A model generated the notes under the pieces. It made no database searches, was not told where the DNA came from, and saw nothing but the letters and a program-made list of their open reading frames with translations. A stretch of DNA of 64,000 bases from Ceratorhiza oryzae-sativae (taxonomy: Eukaryota; Basidiomycota; Agaricomycetes; Cantharellales; Ceratobasidiaceae), in contig JARWMV010000236.1 of NCBI GenBank assembly GCA_030998015.1, positions 744,001-808,000 on the forward strand, given 5' to 3'. Of this stretch, positions 11,585 to 23,100 are shown piece after piece (positions within the stretch are counted from its first letter, which is position 1; each line of letters begins with the position of its first letter). Position numbers and translations under genes: made by a program.

Positions 11585-13348
11585 ATGGCCCAGCCCTCGT
11601 CTTCCCACCGCGAGCGGGACCGCGACCGCGAACACCGCTCGGACCGTGAGCGCCGCGAACGATCCGAGCGGTCTGAGCGCTCGCACCACCACCACCACCG
11701 CACCATCTCGAGCACCACCCTGCTCCTGGTCCTCTCGCTCATTCTTGCCATCCTCGCCGTCATGCTGTCGCTCCCGAGCTCCTCTTCGCGTACCCCGTCG
11801 GCTCCGGTCCCGCCTGTTGGTCATCCGCCTGCTGGTCACGCGAGCGCAGGTCAGACAGTCGAGCCTATCGGTGCTCCCGGTCCTGGCGCCCCTCCTATCC
11901 CCCAAGGCACCGAGCATATCTTTGCGATCCCCGAGCCTACCGGCATCTGGGCGCACCTGACTCCCAAGCGCAATCGCGAGCTCATCAACCGCGAGTCGTT
12001 GGTCGCTCTTCGCGAGTCCGAGGTTGCCAAACGCGAGGCCGAGCTCTGGCTGGCTCGCCCGGCGGCCTCACTCTCTCGTGCCCGCCTGCTCCCATTTCGA
12101 CCATCATTGATGCTTACACGTTCACTGTCACGCACACCATGTCTCCCGTCTTGCCCGCTCCGGTCGCCATTGAGACCCAGACTGTGGTCAAGGAGGTCAT
12201 TCGCGAGATTGAGAGCACTGTCGAGCCCCCCGCCTGGTACCACCCAATGAACCCCCGTTTCGAGGACGTCTTGGACCGTGAGGCCAAGATTGCCGAGCGC
12301 GAACGCGACATTGCCATGCGAGAAGACATCGTTGGCCGTCGCGAAAATGACGCGTCGCGTCGCGAGGGATGGATCATGGAGCAGCTCTTGTAAGTCGCGT
12401 CTCAGTTTATTCTCCGACACGGTCAGCTGACCAATTGGCTTTTCTTCACGCGTCACAGGCATCTTCAAAATGAGCCTGGCCCGATGTCCAACATGGACGA
12501 GGAATACGTTTACGAGGTCCCGCCTATCCGTCGGAAGCCAAAGGTACCGCCCCGTCCCCTCTAGACCTGGCCCGTGGACAGTGGTGGGCAGCAACCTATT
12601 TATTATTTATTCCTGTTCGTGCTTGCCACATCGTCCGCGGGCTTGGTTCAATTTTATGTGCCCGCGTGCCAAACTCTTGCTGACGTGTTCTCAGCAGGAA
12701 GTGGTAGAGGTTCCCCCTCCGATTATTTCCCACATTTATGAAACTGAAACCGAGACCGAAACCATCCATCATATCTCCACCTCGATCATACTCGAAACTA
12801 CCACGTCGATCATCAACAACGTCTTGACCTCTGTTGCTACTACTACCAAGACCGCTCTCTCGATCCAGACTGTCGTCTCTACCGCCACCCTCACCTCGAC
12901 ATTTATTCCTCCTGCCAAGACGGTTACTGTTCCCATGCCCGCTGGTACTCGTGCTGCGCCCCCTGCTCCCGAGCGTCCCAAGGGTTCGCCTACTGGTCCT
13001 CGTGGTCCTGGCCGTACCAACGTTGTCGAGATGGTGACCGAGGAAGAGACGTACATCCCCGTCGAGGTTGAGGAAGCTGAGACCATCATTGCTGCCCCGC
13101 CCCCACCGCCTCCCAGGGAGACTCTTCCTCCTCCACCTCCCCCTCCCCCGCCAGCTCGAGAGACTGTTACCGTCATGCGCGATCGAGACTATGATCGTGA
13201 GAAGTATGATCGTGACGATGCTCCTCCTCAACCTCAACGTGTACGCAAGCCTCGCGGTGGCCAGGAACGTCCTCAACCGACTCGACCCCAGCGTGCGCAG
13301 CAACAGCAAAAAGATTCCAAGGGGTGGTTCGGTCGGGGTCCGTGGTAG
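11585..13348 (+). CDS. Single-pass membrane protein with RE-rich heptads and Thr/Pro-rich domain
   Basis: No known family recognised. The start at 11585 is the first ATG after the TATA box. The N-terminus is highly charged (repeats of RERD, DRER and ERSE, then five His). It is followed by one membrane segment, TTLLLVLSLILAILAVMLSL (about 11713-11775), a Pro/Gly linker, and Arg-Glu heptads (NRELINRESLVALRESEVAKRE at about 11970-12030 and DREAKIAERERDIAMRED at about 12270-12330) predicting a coiled coil. After introns near 12393-12460 and 12543-12693 come ETETETETIHH, a Thr/Ser-rich beta-like stretch, polyproline (13096-13150) and a basic tail ending GWFGRGPW. The frame changes near 12041-12050 and one missing C would repair it. 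The charged, short N-terminus suggests a cytosolic N-terminus, but topology is unproven. Confidence 0.65.
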
Positions 13349-14045
13349 TAGTTGTTCATGGTGTTTCTTTGGTCTGCTAGACGTGTGTGATTACTAAGTA
13401 TGAATTCGTGTATCCTTGTCCTCTACGTTACGACTCTCCTGTTTTCAGTCTCGGACTCCCCTTACCCCTCTATCCACCCATCTACCACGACGGATTATCT
13501 ATTGTCTCTATCGTTTTCTTCTGCCCATTCACTTTTTAGTCGCGTCAACCTCGTTGAGGGGGGTAGCGTCGGTCTGCGTCGGACAGGCTTGGTTTTGGTC
13601 TTGGCTGGTTCTGACTCCTCAACTTGTTCTATCATGTTTTGGTCTTTGTGTTGTAATGATCTTGGGTAGTGACACGACATGAATTGACGAAAATGATGGA
13701 AACGTGTGTGCAAGAGTCTCTGAGCTTTCATCTGGGTCATGTGGATGACCATCCAGTCTAGCGCTAAATTGGAGAAATTGCTTCCGGTGCGGAGAATGTG
13801 CCTCCGCGCCTGGTCGTCGGCCGACATGATTGTATGCCAGCGGTTTCTCCGCATTCATGTTTAATGACTCGTCTAGAACGCAGCTATTTAGTTCACAGCG
13901 GCGCACACATACGAACGTAAACCAAAAACTGCGACGCTGCAGGCTCTCGCTCACCTCGGGATTAGATCTTATCTTATCGCCGCTAGAGGCAATTTGATTT
14001 TACGGACCGCTTCATTTGGATTCCTCGTTGATCACGTAGCCCGAG
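13349..14045. other. Intergenic region, no supported gene
   Basis: About 700 bases between the membrane protein stop and the C1-THF synthase start. Overlapping open frames at 13400-13950 on both strands lack any domain. The segment before 14046 presumably contains the folate gene promoter; no TATA box is clear. Confidence 0.3.
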
Positions 14046-17000
14046 ATGCACAAGGCTCACTCGGCCTTCTCGACGCGCGCCCTTGACCACGCTGCTGCTC
14101 GGTCCCGTGCGCAGGTGGTGACCTTGCTCCGACCACACCATCGTTCGCCGAGCGTTTACCCGATCCGACGATACTTGACCGCGCCCGCGTTTTCCGCTGC
14201 GATCGGAAAGCGATTATTATTTGAGAACAACACTCGATACACCACTCGACCTACTCGATACACGAACCAACCGAGAACGATGGCATCGAGTGCGACCGCT
14301 GTTGCGGCCGGTGCGTCTCCACGACCCGTGGCTGTGAGTCAATCGACCGAGGCGAGGGTGATCGATGGGACTGCACTTGCCAAGTATGTAGTTTTTGTCA
14401 TGTTTATGGTTTGATATCGGGAAAAAAAAAAGACTGATCAGGTTGTTGTTGTTGTCGTTGTTGGATTAGAGAAATTCGTGCGACTGTGGCGGCCCGCGTC
14501 GCATCCCTGCGTGCCGTCAACGCTCGATTCCATCCGCATTTAGCGATCGTCCAGGCTGGATCCCGTCCGGACTCGACGGCGTACATTCGAATGAAGACCA
14601 AGGCGTGCGAGGAAGTCGGCATCAAGAGCACGCACGTTCAATTACCTGGGGACGCATCGGTCCAAGACGTGTTGGATACGATCAAAAAGTTGAACGAGGA
14701 CGAAACCGTCAGCGGGGTATTGGTTCAGCTCCCGATTGGCGACGGGGACGGGATCGGAACCGAGGGCGAACGAAAAGTGATCGAGGCGCTGGGAGCCGAG
14801 AAAGATGTGGATGGGTGAGTAGTTCCTGTTGAGCTTTTTTGGATCGAGGTCGGTATTGAAGCGGTCGGTAGGTTCCATCCGTATAATATTGGGCGACTTT
14901 CGTCTCGTGCGTCGGATCCGTTGTTTGCGCCATGCACGCCTGCAGGGGTGATTAGGCTGCTTGAGAGTACGGGTGTGTCGGTGGCGGGTGCCCATGCGGT
15001 TGTCCTTGGACGAAGTGATATTGTTGGGAATCCTGTTGCGGCTATGCTCAGGAAGCTCGATGCAACCGTTACGCAGTGTCATAGCAAGACGAGGGATCTG
15101 GAGTCTTATGTGCGTGTTTATTGTCCTACACTTATTCATCTACCTATTTCGCTCCTGCAGCTCAAAATGGCCGATATTGTCGTCGCTGGAATCGGCAAGG
15201 CCGAATTTGTACGCGGCGAGATGCTCAAGCCCGGATGCGTTGTCATCGATGTTGGTATCAACTATGTACCCGACTCGACCAAAAAGGCAGGTCATCGACT
15301 TGTCGGAGACGTTCATTTCGAGTCCGCATCCAAGGTCGCGAGCTGGATTACTCCGGTCCCAGGTGGAGTTGGCCCGATGACCGTCGCAATGTTGATGGTC
15401 AATACGTTGAGGAGTGCCGAGTCGCTGTGGGCCAAGGTGCGCGAGAGAAAGGTTACGCCGTTGCCGTTGCAGTTGAAAGAGAACGTCCCGAGGCGAGTTT
15501 CGAGCCTTGAACCAAATTTAGGGGAGAGACTAACCTTGGGTTGATAGCGATATCGAAATTGCGATGGCTCAAACGCCCAAGGCCGTCGCCGACTTGGCTA
15601 AGGAGATTGGAATCCGACCTGGCGAGCTCGAGAGCTATGGACGACACAAAGCCAAAGTCGAGCTCTCGATTCTTGATCGACTTGCGCATCGCAGGGATGG
15701 AAAATACGTGGTTATCACTGGGTTTGTTTGTTTATTGGTGCATACGATTTGGGTACAGGACTGATATAGGGGGTCAGAATTACGCCTACACCCCTTGGTG
15801 AGGGCAAGTCGACCACGACTATTGGTCTTGCACAGGCACTTGGAGCACATCTTGGGCGACCTGCGTTTGCGTGCGTTCGTCAACCGAGCCAGGGCCCGAC
15901 ATTCGGTATCAAGGGTGGTGCTGCTGGTGGAGGATACAGTCAAGTGTTCCCTATGGATGAAGTGAGTTTTCGTTGAGCGCAAATATTGAGGCGAGATTCT
16001 GAGAGTTTGTATAGTTCAACTTGCATCTGACCGGTGACATTCACGCTGTCACGGCGGCAAATAACTTGCTGGGTGAGTTTAGTCTACGCTCATGGATTCT
16101 CTGACTTATCGTTTTGGTTAGCTGCTGCGCTTGATGCTAGGATATTCCACGAGGCGACTACGCCAGACAAGGTCATTCTAGTTCTGATTTGTATGATTCG
16201 GTGCTTACCGTTCTTCTAGTCACTCTACAACCGACTCGTCCCTCCCAAGAAGGGCGTTCGCACATTTGCCCCTCTCATGCTCAAGCGCCTCGAGAAGCTC
16301 GGAATCAAGTCAACCAACCCCGATGATCTCACTCCCGAAGAAGCTCGCCTCTTCTCTCGTCTCGATGTCGACATTGAAACCATCACCTGGAACCGCGTCC
16401 TCGATGTCAACGATCGTTTCCTGCGAAGGATTACTGTTGGCCAGAACCCTACAGAGCAAGGGCATACACGCGAGACGGGCTTTGATATCTCGGTCGCAAG
16501 CGAGTGTATGGCTGTGTTGGCTCTGAGCAATGATTTGGCTGATATGCGCGAACGGTGAGCCATCCCGTTTTTGTTCGAGGGGCTTGGGATATTGATTTGG
16601 GATTTGGTAGGCTGGGACGTATGGTCGTTGCAACGAGCAAGACTGGCCAGCCGGTCACCGCTGATGATATTGGCGTTGGAGGTGCTTTGGCAGTTCTTAT
16701 GAAAGATGCCATCAAGCCCAACTTGATGCAGACACTCGAGGTGAGTTATTATATGCTTACAATCGCTGGTATAACCCAGCAGTATGGTCTAGGGCACGCC
16801 GGTATTCGTTCATGCTGGACCATTCGCCAACATTGCACACGGAAACTCCTCTATTCTCGCAGACCGGGTAGCGCTCAAGCTTGCAGGTACAGAGGAAGGA
16901 GAAGCACCCGAGCGTGAAGGATACGTCCTCACCGAGGGTGGATTCGGTGCTGACATGGGTATGGAAAAGTTCTGCAATATCAAGTGCCGTATTAGTGGGC

Positions 17001-18124
17001 TTGTACCGGATGCTGCGGTATGCCCAACATCTTTCATATCACCGAATGTATTCTCACACATACTACCTACCTAAGGTCATTGTCGCAACGACTCGTGCGC
17101 TCAAGATGCACGGCGGTGGACCAGACGTCACCCCTGGCAAGCCCTTGCACGATACGTACCTCAAGGAAGACCTTGTTACACTAAAGGAGGGATGCAAGAA
17201 TCTCGGCAAGCACATCCAGAATGCCAAGTCGTTTGGTGTTAAGGCTATTGTTGCCATTAACCAGTTTGCGTGAGTGCTTATGAAGCGCACTAACGAGAAA
17301 TGTGAATATTGACGCGACCTGATAGTACCGATACACCTGCCGAACTTGAGCTTGTCAGGTCCCAGGCGCTTGCGTTTGGTGCTGATGCTGCCGTTGTTTC
17401 GAACCACTGGGCCAAGGGTGGAGAGGGTGCTCGACCTCTCGCCGAGGCGCTCATCGAGGCGTGCGAGACCAGCGAACCTGACTTCAAGTTCACATACCCT
17501 CTCGACATCCCCATCGCTGACAAAATTAATGCCATCGTCACAAAGATCTACGGTGGGGATGGGATCGAGTTGAGCGAGTTGGCAGCCAAACAGATTGCCA
17601 CGTACGAGGCCCAAGGATATGGCAATCTTCCAAGTGAGTCGAGGTGACAAGTCCTGGAGACACAACTACTGATTGAACAACCCTCGTAGTTTGCATGGCC
17701 AAGACACAGGTATGCTCTTCATGCTATGAAAGTTTACTTTTCAATAGCTAACGCCAATGGTAGTACTCGTTCTCTCATGACCCCAAGCTCAAGGGCGTAC
17801 CAACGGGCAAGTGACTGAACACCAATGCACAGGCAGTATTTTGATAATCAGGACTGTAGGCTTCACTGTTCCGATCCGGTCAGTTCGACTATCCGCTGGC
17901 GCTGGCTTCTTGTACCCGATCCTCGGCGTAGGTTTTAGATATTCGTACTCAAGCAAGGCCTAACTCTTTATGTTTTCAGGACATGCAAACCATGCCTGGT
18001 CTCGGTACTCGTCCCGTAAGTGGTTATCTCCAGCAAGTTCACCGGATGAGTATCTAACCACATCATAAAGGGTTTCTGGGAGGTTGGGCTGGACGAAAAG
18101 GGCCAAGTTGTTGGTCTTTTCTGA
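14046..18124 (+). CDS. ADE3/MIS1: Trifunctional C1-tetrahydrofolate synthase
   Basis: Carries methylene-THF dehydrogenase, methenyl-THF cyclohydrolase and formyl-THF synthetase. The dehydrogenase/cyclohydrolase half spans about 14350-15480. It has YIRMK (14583-14597, catalytic Tyr and Lys), the QLPIGDGDG loop, [12 protein letters not shown] (NADP loop) and PGGVGPMT. The synthetase half follows, with [15 protein letters not shown] as ATP loop, [15 protein letters not shown] and, near 17230, [11 protein letters not shown]; it ends KGQVVGLF at 18124. There are about 12 introns of 50-60 bases and no frame break. The start at 14046 gives about 78 extra Arg/Ser/Thr-rich residues with few acids, typical of a mitochondrial presequence. 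A second Met at 14281 (MASSATAV) would give a cytosolic-type start. So yeast MIS1-like or dual localisation is possible. Confidence 0.95.
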
Positions 18125-18699
18125 TCTTCAGATGACGGACGTATTTTATTTATCGACTTCAACGTTTTGGCTGCTGGATTCAACGACAGTGGCGCGCTAT
18201 GTAAGGAGCATGTACGAAATAAAGCAAACGATATGTGTCTTGAATCACCATGAGGAGTGCAACTGCTTTTTCGACATTTGTCCCATTCTGGCAGAGATAT
18301 TGGAGTGGGTAGTCAACGTGTGCGAGTCTCCATTCAACCCCAGAGTCTTGCGCCGTAATAGCGAGTATTGTGACGCAAATATCGCCGCGGTGTGATATGT
18401 TTATCGCCTGGGCCACCCTCATGGCATAAAGTCGCCGACTGGGTGCGGAGCTTCTTCAATAAAACAACAGGTAGCCTATTGAGTTACCGGGTTCCCCGCG
18501 ATTCCCGTGATGCCTGCCATCACCTCCGAGTTCCTGATTCCTGGTGTGCGTGTTTTTAGCATTGATTGAAAGGGCAGCTGCCGAACAGTCGCGTTCACAC
18601 AAGGTACCCATGCCCCGAATAGCACGTCATCAGCCACCACCACCAGAAAGGCCCTCAAACTGTACGTCAACGGGATGGAGAGAAAGCTGAATCTCACAG
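18125..18699. other. Intergenic region before the folate gene copy
   Basis: About 575 bases. A possible first exon for the copy (ATG at 18610) cannot be joined to the conserved part without a stop codon. Nothing else is supported. Confidence 0.3.
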
Positions 18700-19899
18700 G
18701 AGCAAATGTTATCGACGGAGCTGCGCTTGCACGGTACGCTCAACTCGCCAAGCTTTCAGACACCCTACATTCTAAACCTTCGGCAGAGATATTCGGTTGA
18801 CGGTCGCATCCCGCATCGCTGCTCTTCGTGCTGCAAACCCGCACTTCCTCCCACATCTAGCGATCATCCACGCTGGCTCCCGCCCAGGCTCGGACTATTT
18901 TGTTCAGCTGAAGGTTGATGCGTGCGCAGAGGTTGGAATCAAGTGCTCAGTTGTTCGGCTGTTGGGCAACGTGGCTTTGAAGGATATTCTGGATGCTATT
19001 CGAGGGTTAAACGAAGCTGAGGATGTAACTGGAGTGTTCCTGCAGCTGCCTCTCGGTGATGAGGATAGTATTGGACCCGAAGGCGAGCAGATCGCTATGC
19101 AGACTATACTCCCTAACAAAGATGTAGACGGGTAAATGGCTTTGGGCTTTACGAGTGCTGCGGGAATTAACACACAGGCAAATAGCTTCCACCCGTATCA
19201 CATTGGACGACTCTTGTCCCGAGCACCGAGTCCGTTGAACGTGCCGTGCATGCCGAATGGTGTCATTAGGCTGATCGAAAAGACCGGCGTCTGCATTGCA
19301 GGCGCCCACACGGTTATCCTGGGCACACGAGCGGTTGTGCTTGGGCTGGATGACTTGGCAGCGAATCCGCTGGCAGTCATGCTCAGGAAGCAAGGCGCAA
19401 TGGTTACCCAATGCGACAGTTGGCACGAGAACATGAAGAGTTGTATGTGGTTGTGCTATTCTTTCGCTTCTTCTCGCTAATCCTCCGGCCCTAGCTTAAG
19501 ACGGCAGATATTGTTATAGCCGCCATCGGTAAACCAGAGTTCGTACGAGGTGATATGCTCAAGCCTGGGTGTGTCGTTATCGACATTGGGATCAATTATG
19601 TGCCCGACGCGGCTAGGAAAACCGGGCACAGGCTTGTCGGGGACGTGCACTACGAATCTGCGTCCAAGGTTGCTAGCTGGATCACGCCTGTCCCGGGGGG
19701 AGCTGGCCCGATGACGTTCGCGATGCTGATGGTGAATACCTTGCGGAGCGCCGAGCTGCTTGATACACAGAGACAGAAGAGCAGCAGATCTCCATTTGTT
19801 GGCGCAAAATTGTCAAGGACCTTTATGCTTTATTTTTCCTATATCGTAGCGAGCGCTCTGCTCTTCAGCTGCCTCTTCATCTCTCGTTGTGCATTGTAG
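18700..19899 (+). pseudogene. Decayed duplicate of the dehydrogenase/cyclohydrolase half of C1-THF synthase
   Basis: Closely parallels the first half of the gene just upstream, exon by exon, then ends. The synthetase half is absent, and after RSAELL an unrelated hydrophobic tail runs to a stop at 19899. Matching blocks include [45 protein letters not shown] and [20 protein letters not shown]. Key changes: the YxxxK pair reads FVQLK, so the catalytic Tyr is Phe, and the NADP loop [10 protein letters not shown] is replaced by a longer segment containing GLDDLAANPL. The splice junction near 19442/19495 no longer keeps frame (phase 1 donor, phase 0 acceptor), and no start exon fits. This points to a pseudogene, although a regulatory or altered-function protein cannot be excluded. 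It is a tandem duplication in the same orientation. Confidence 0.75.
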
Positions 19900-20194
19900 G
19901 TAAATAGTTGAAGGCTCCACGAAGCAGCCCCCAAGTGTATAAATTTATTGGTATCGACTCATTTTTGAGATACATACAGTTAACCAAACAAATAATTAAT
20001 ATGACGACAGCATCTTGGTAGTGTTCGCGTCGATGTGAACCAGCGTATTAATTGGGTGTGTTTGAGTCGAAGGATCGATCAACGGATGTATTTTAACACG
20101 GATCAAACCGAGTGCGCCTCCCGCACAACAGCCGCGCCACTTGCACGCGCCCGCCACAAGCCTGCAGTGCTCGTCGTCCGTTGCCCTTGGTGCA

Positions 20195-23100
20195 ATGAGC
20201 GGTTCATTACTTCGATTTACGCCCCAGGATTCTCCTCCTCTCGATTTCTCGTTCGCAAACCCAAATGCGACGGCTCCAAAGAAGGCGCACAAACAGCGGC
20301 CACCCTCCTTGGACTCGGCTAGAGGGACGCCGTACACTCATAAGCCGCACAAGCAGCCAGGTAAACTCGCTTTTGTGTCGGCTGATCCACCTCTCGGGTC
20401 GTCCAACCCGGGTCCGCTCATCGGCAGCGCCGAGTCTACGTTGGGCACAAACGCGTTCAAACTACGTGCTAACAAGCTCCAAGCCCCTCCCAAATCCTCA
20501 GAAAATGCACTACTGCGTCAGAAATCTTCAAATCTGCGCATACATTCACCATATCTCTGGCATCAAACAGCTCCCTTGTTGCCGCGCCAGGCATGCTACG
20601 CACACCTAGCCCTGCTTCAGCACCACTTCAGCCCTCAAGCAAGTCAACCTACAAATCCAGCTCTCAAGTTTTGGATCCGTACCCCGCCTCGCTCTCTTTC
20701 ATCCAGTTTGATCCTCCCTCTGTAACCAAACCCACGCGCGCGGGGCTGGACCTGAACGGGATTCGCATCAGAATCGTTCAGTTCATGACACGGCGACTAC
20801 GTCTCGAGAATGTGATGTTCTTGAAGCTCCAGTTCGGAGGAGCAGGAGTCCGCCCAGAATAACACAGTGGATACTACTGGTCCTATGGTAGATGTGCCTC
20901 TTCAGCGGAGCGCCTATACTTCCACACTTTCCCCCGAGGCCCCGTCTCGACACAGCATTGACCGCAAGACTCCTGCGATCCAGTATCGTTCTGCTCCCAG
21001 AAATCAATGTTTTGGTTGTCTAGAACTGCAGGGACAGCTTGATACGGCCGTAAGCTTGACTTCTTGTAGGGTGGTGTAGCAGCGGCTCAATGGTGCTTCT
21101 AGGGCAAAAAGGTAGCCATACTGGAACACCAGATTGACGAAAAAGCAGCAGAAATCGCGAAATTTCAAGAAAAGGTGCAAAAACTTCAGTCCCTACTTGA
21201 TAGTGGGCGCGAAGAGTAAGAGCTTTCTCCACGAGGTTACTCTCATACGTCAACCCCTCCGTCAGAGCCAGCATCTTATTATCGCAGTTAAACGAGCTAC
21301 GCCAGAATGGGGCTGCTGTTCAGCGGCTTCACACCGAACTAGAAAAGCTACGGCAGCAAACCCGTGATGTGACTCAAGGTGAGTGAATCTCAATTATTGT
21401 CCTCATATACAAAAGTTGATTATCTTCTATTTAGCCCTTGAACAATCGCAAAGCATTTCCAAGGACAAGTATACGCAGCTGCATGGGGTGATTTCTGAAT
21501 ACCAAGACAAATGTAACGAACTTGAGGACAATCTCAGCCGGCGTGAGTCGCCGTCCACAATCCTTTTGGTTATTCGAGCTTGGCTGAATATTCTCCCCTA
21601 CCTTGTGGATAAGAGCGAGGCGTCTCAGACCTTCTCCGCGAGGAACTATCTTTGGTTCGGGGGAGTTACAGCGAAGCGCTCGATTCGAACACGGAGCTCA
21701 AGAGCTTGTTGAATTCGATGTCAGCCGATCAAACGGACATGTTCAAATCTCTGGCCGAGTTGAGTAAGTCATTCATTTTTCGTTCAATTGCCCTGGACGC
21801 GCTGATTTCGTTTACGATACAGGTAAACAAATGGATAATCAGAGCATACAATGTCTCGAGCTCCGTGCTTCAGAGGCCTCCTCTGCTGAGCGCGTAAAAT
21901 CCCTCGAACTCAGTGTTTCAACACTCACCAAAGAGTTGGACTTTTACCTAACCTATTTTTATTTTCGCTGACTTTCCATATAGAAATACCCGTGCCCAAA
22001 ACTTAATGGTTGAGAACGAAAAGGCGTTTGCAAACAAACTCAAACACCTAGAAGCTGAGAACGAAGCACTTTCGCGTAGTCTGGAAATTGCACGCGCAGA
22101 GCAAGTGGCTCTCCCTTGCTTCATTTGCTGCACTCATCGTTTTTTAGTCTCAAGAGAGAGTCGTCCTCGCTTGACTCTTTGCGAAGATCTCAGGAAGAGG
22201 CCTCGGCCCAGATCGAAACCCAGCGTCGGGAAGACCATGAGGCGAAAGAACAGTAAATATTGCATTTACTCAACCTGCGATCAAATTCCCACCCCCTTCT
22301 AGAATTTCGCAGCTCACTCGTGAATTGGCACTCAAGAGTCAGTCATTGAGCGAGGCTCACAAGACCAATGAGCTATCCTGCCATCGACTTGCTGAGGCTG
22401 AGCGCATTTTGGTCCAAGCTGGGATGGAGAATGGAGTGCTCCAAGGACGCATCGTCGAGCTGGAGAGGGTCTGCTCTGTCAGGTGCGCATATAGCCATCA
22501 TTGTGATACGGCCGGCACCTGAAATAGCGTTTTAACGCAGCGCTTCACATTTGAAGGACTCACAAGATCAACTGACTAAGTCGAATGACGAGCTGAGCGT
22601 TCTTCGGGAGAGGATGGCTGACGCTGTGGGTGCGCGGGACAAAATCGACGCGCTTCAGAGCGCTCTCTCTACGGCTAAGCTAAAGAGCGAAGGGCAAGCC
22701 TCCGAGATAGTTTATCTCAATGCACAACTAGGGGAGCTAAAGCGATCTCTCAATGTTTGGTATGAAGCCTCCGCTTGGGTGCGATGCCACACTCACACTG
22801 CGGTCCCGCAGTGCCGCGGAGCGTGAATCTCTACTGGGGGTGGTTGGTGTATCCGAGGAACGCGAAGCTCGACATCAGTTCGAACTCCAGACATTACGCA
22901 GCCAGATCGACCATCACCGAACAGCTACTCAGCAAGTGAATGTTCGTTCGATGCGCTCCTGGTGTTAGCCGAGAGGACTTATTTTTACTCCCTAGGGCCA
23001 ACTGACAGAAGCGCAAGAGCTACGCCGAGTAGCTGAACAGGTTGGTCAAATTGAGATTATCTTCAAAATTCTAGTTAGACCTTCGCACAGAAGATACAAG

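Noticed and set aside
11158..13309. Minus-strand Arg-rich open frames opposite the membrane protein gene
   Set aside because: They are antisense to a coding sequence rich in Arg, Glu and Pro codons and show no domain.
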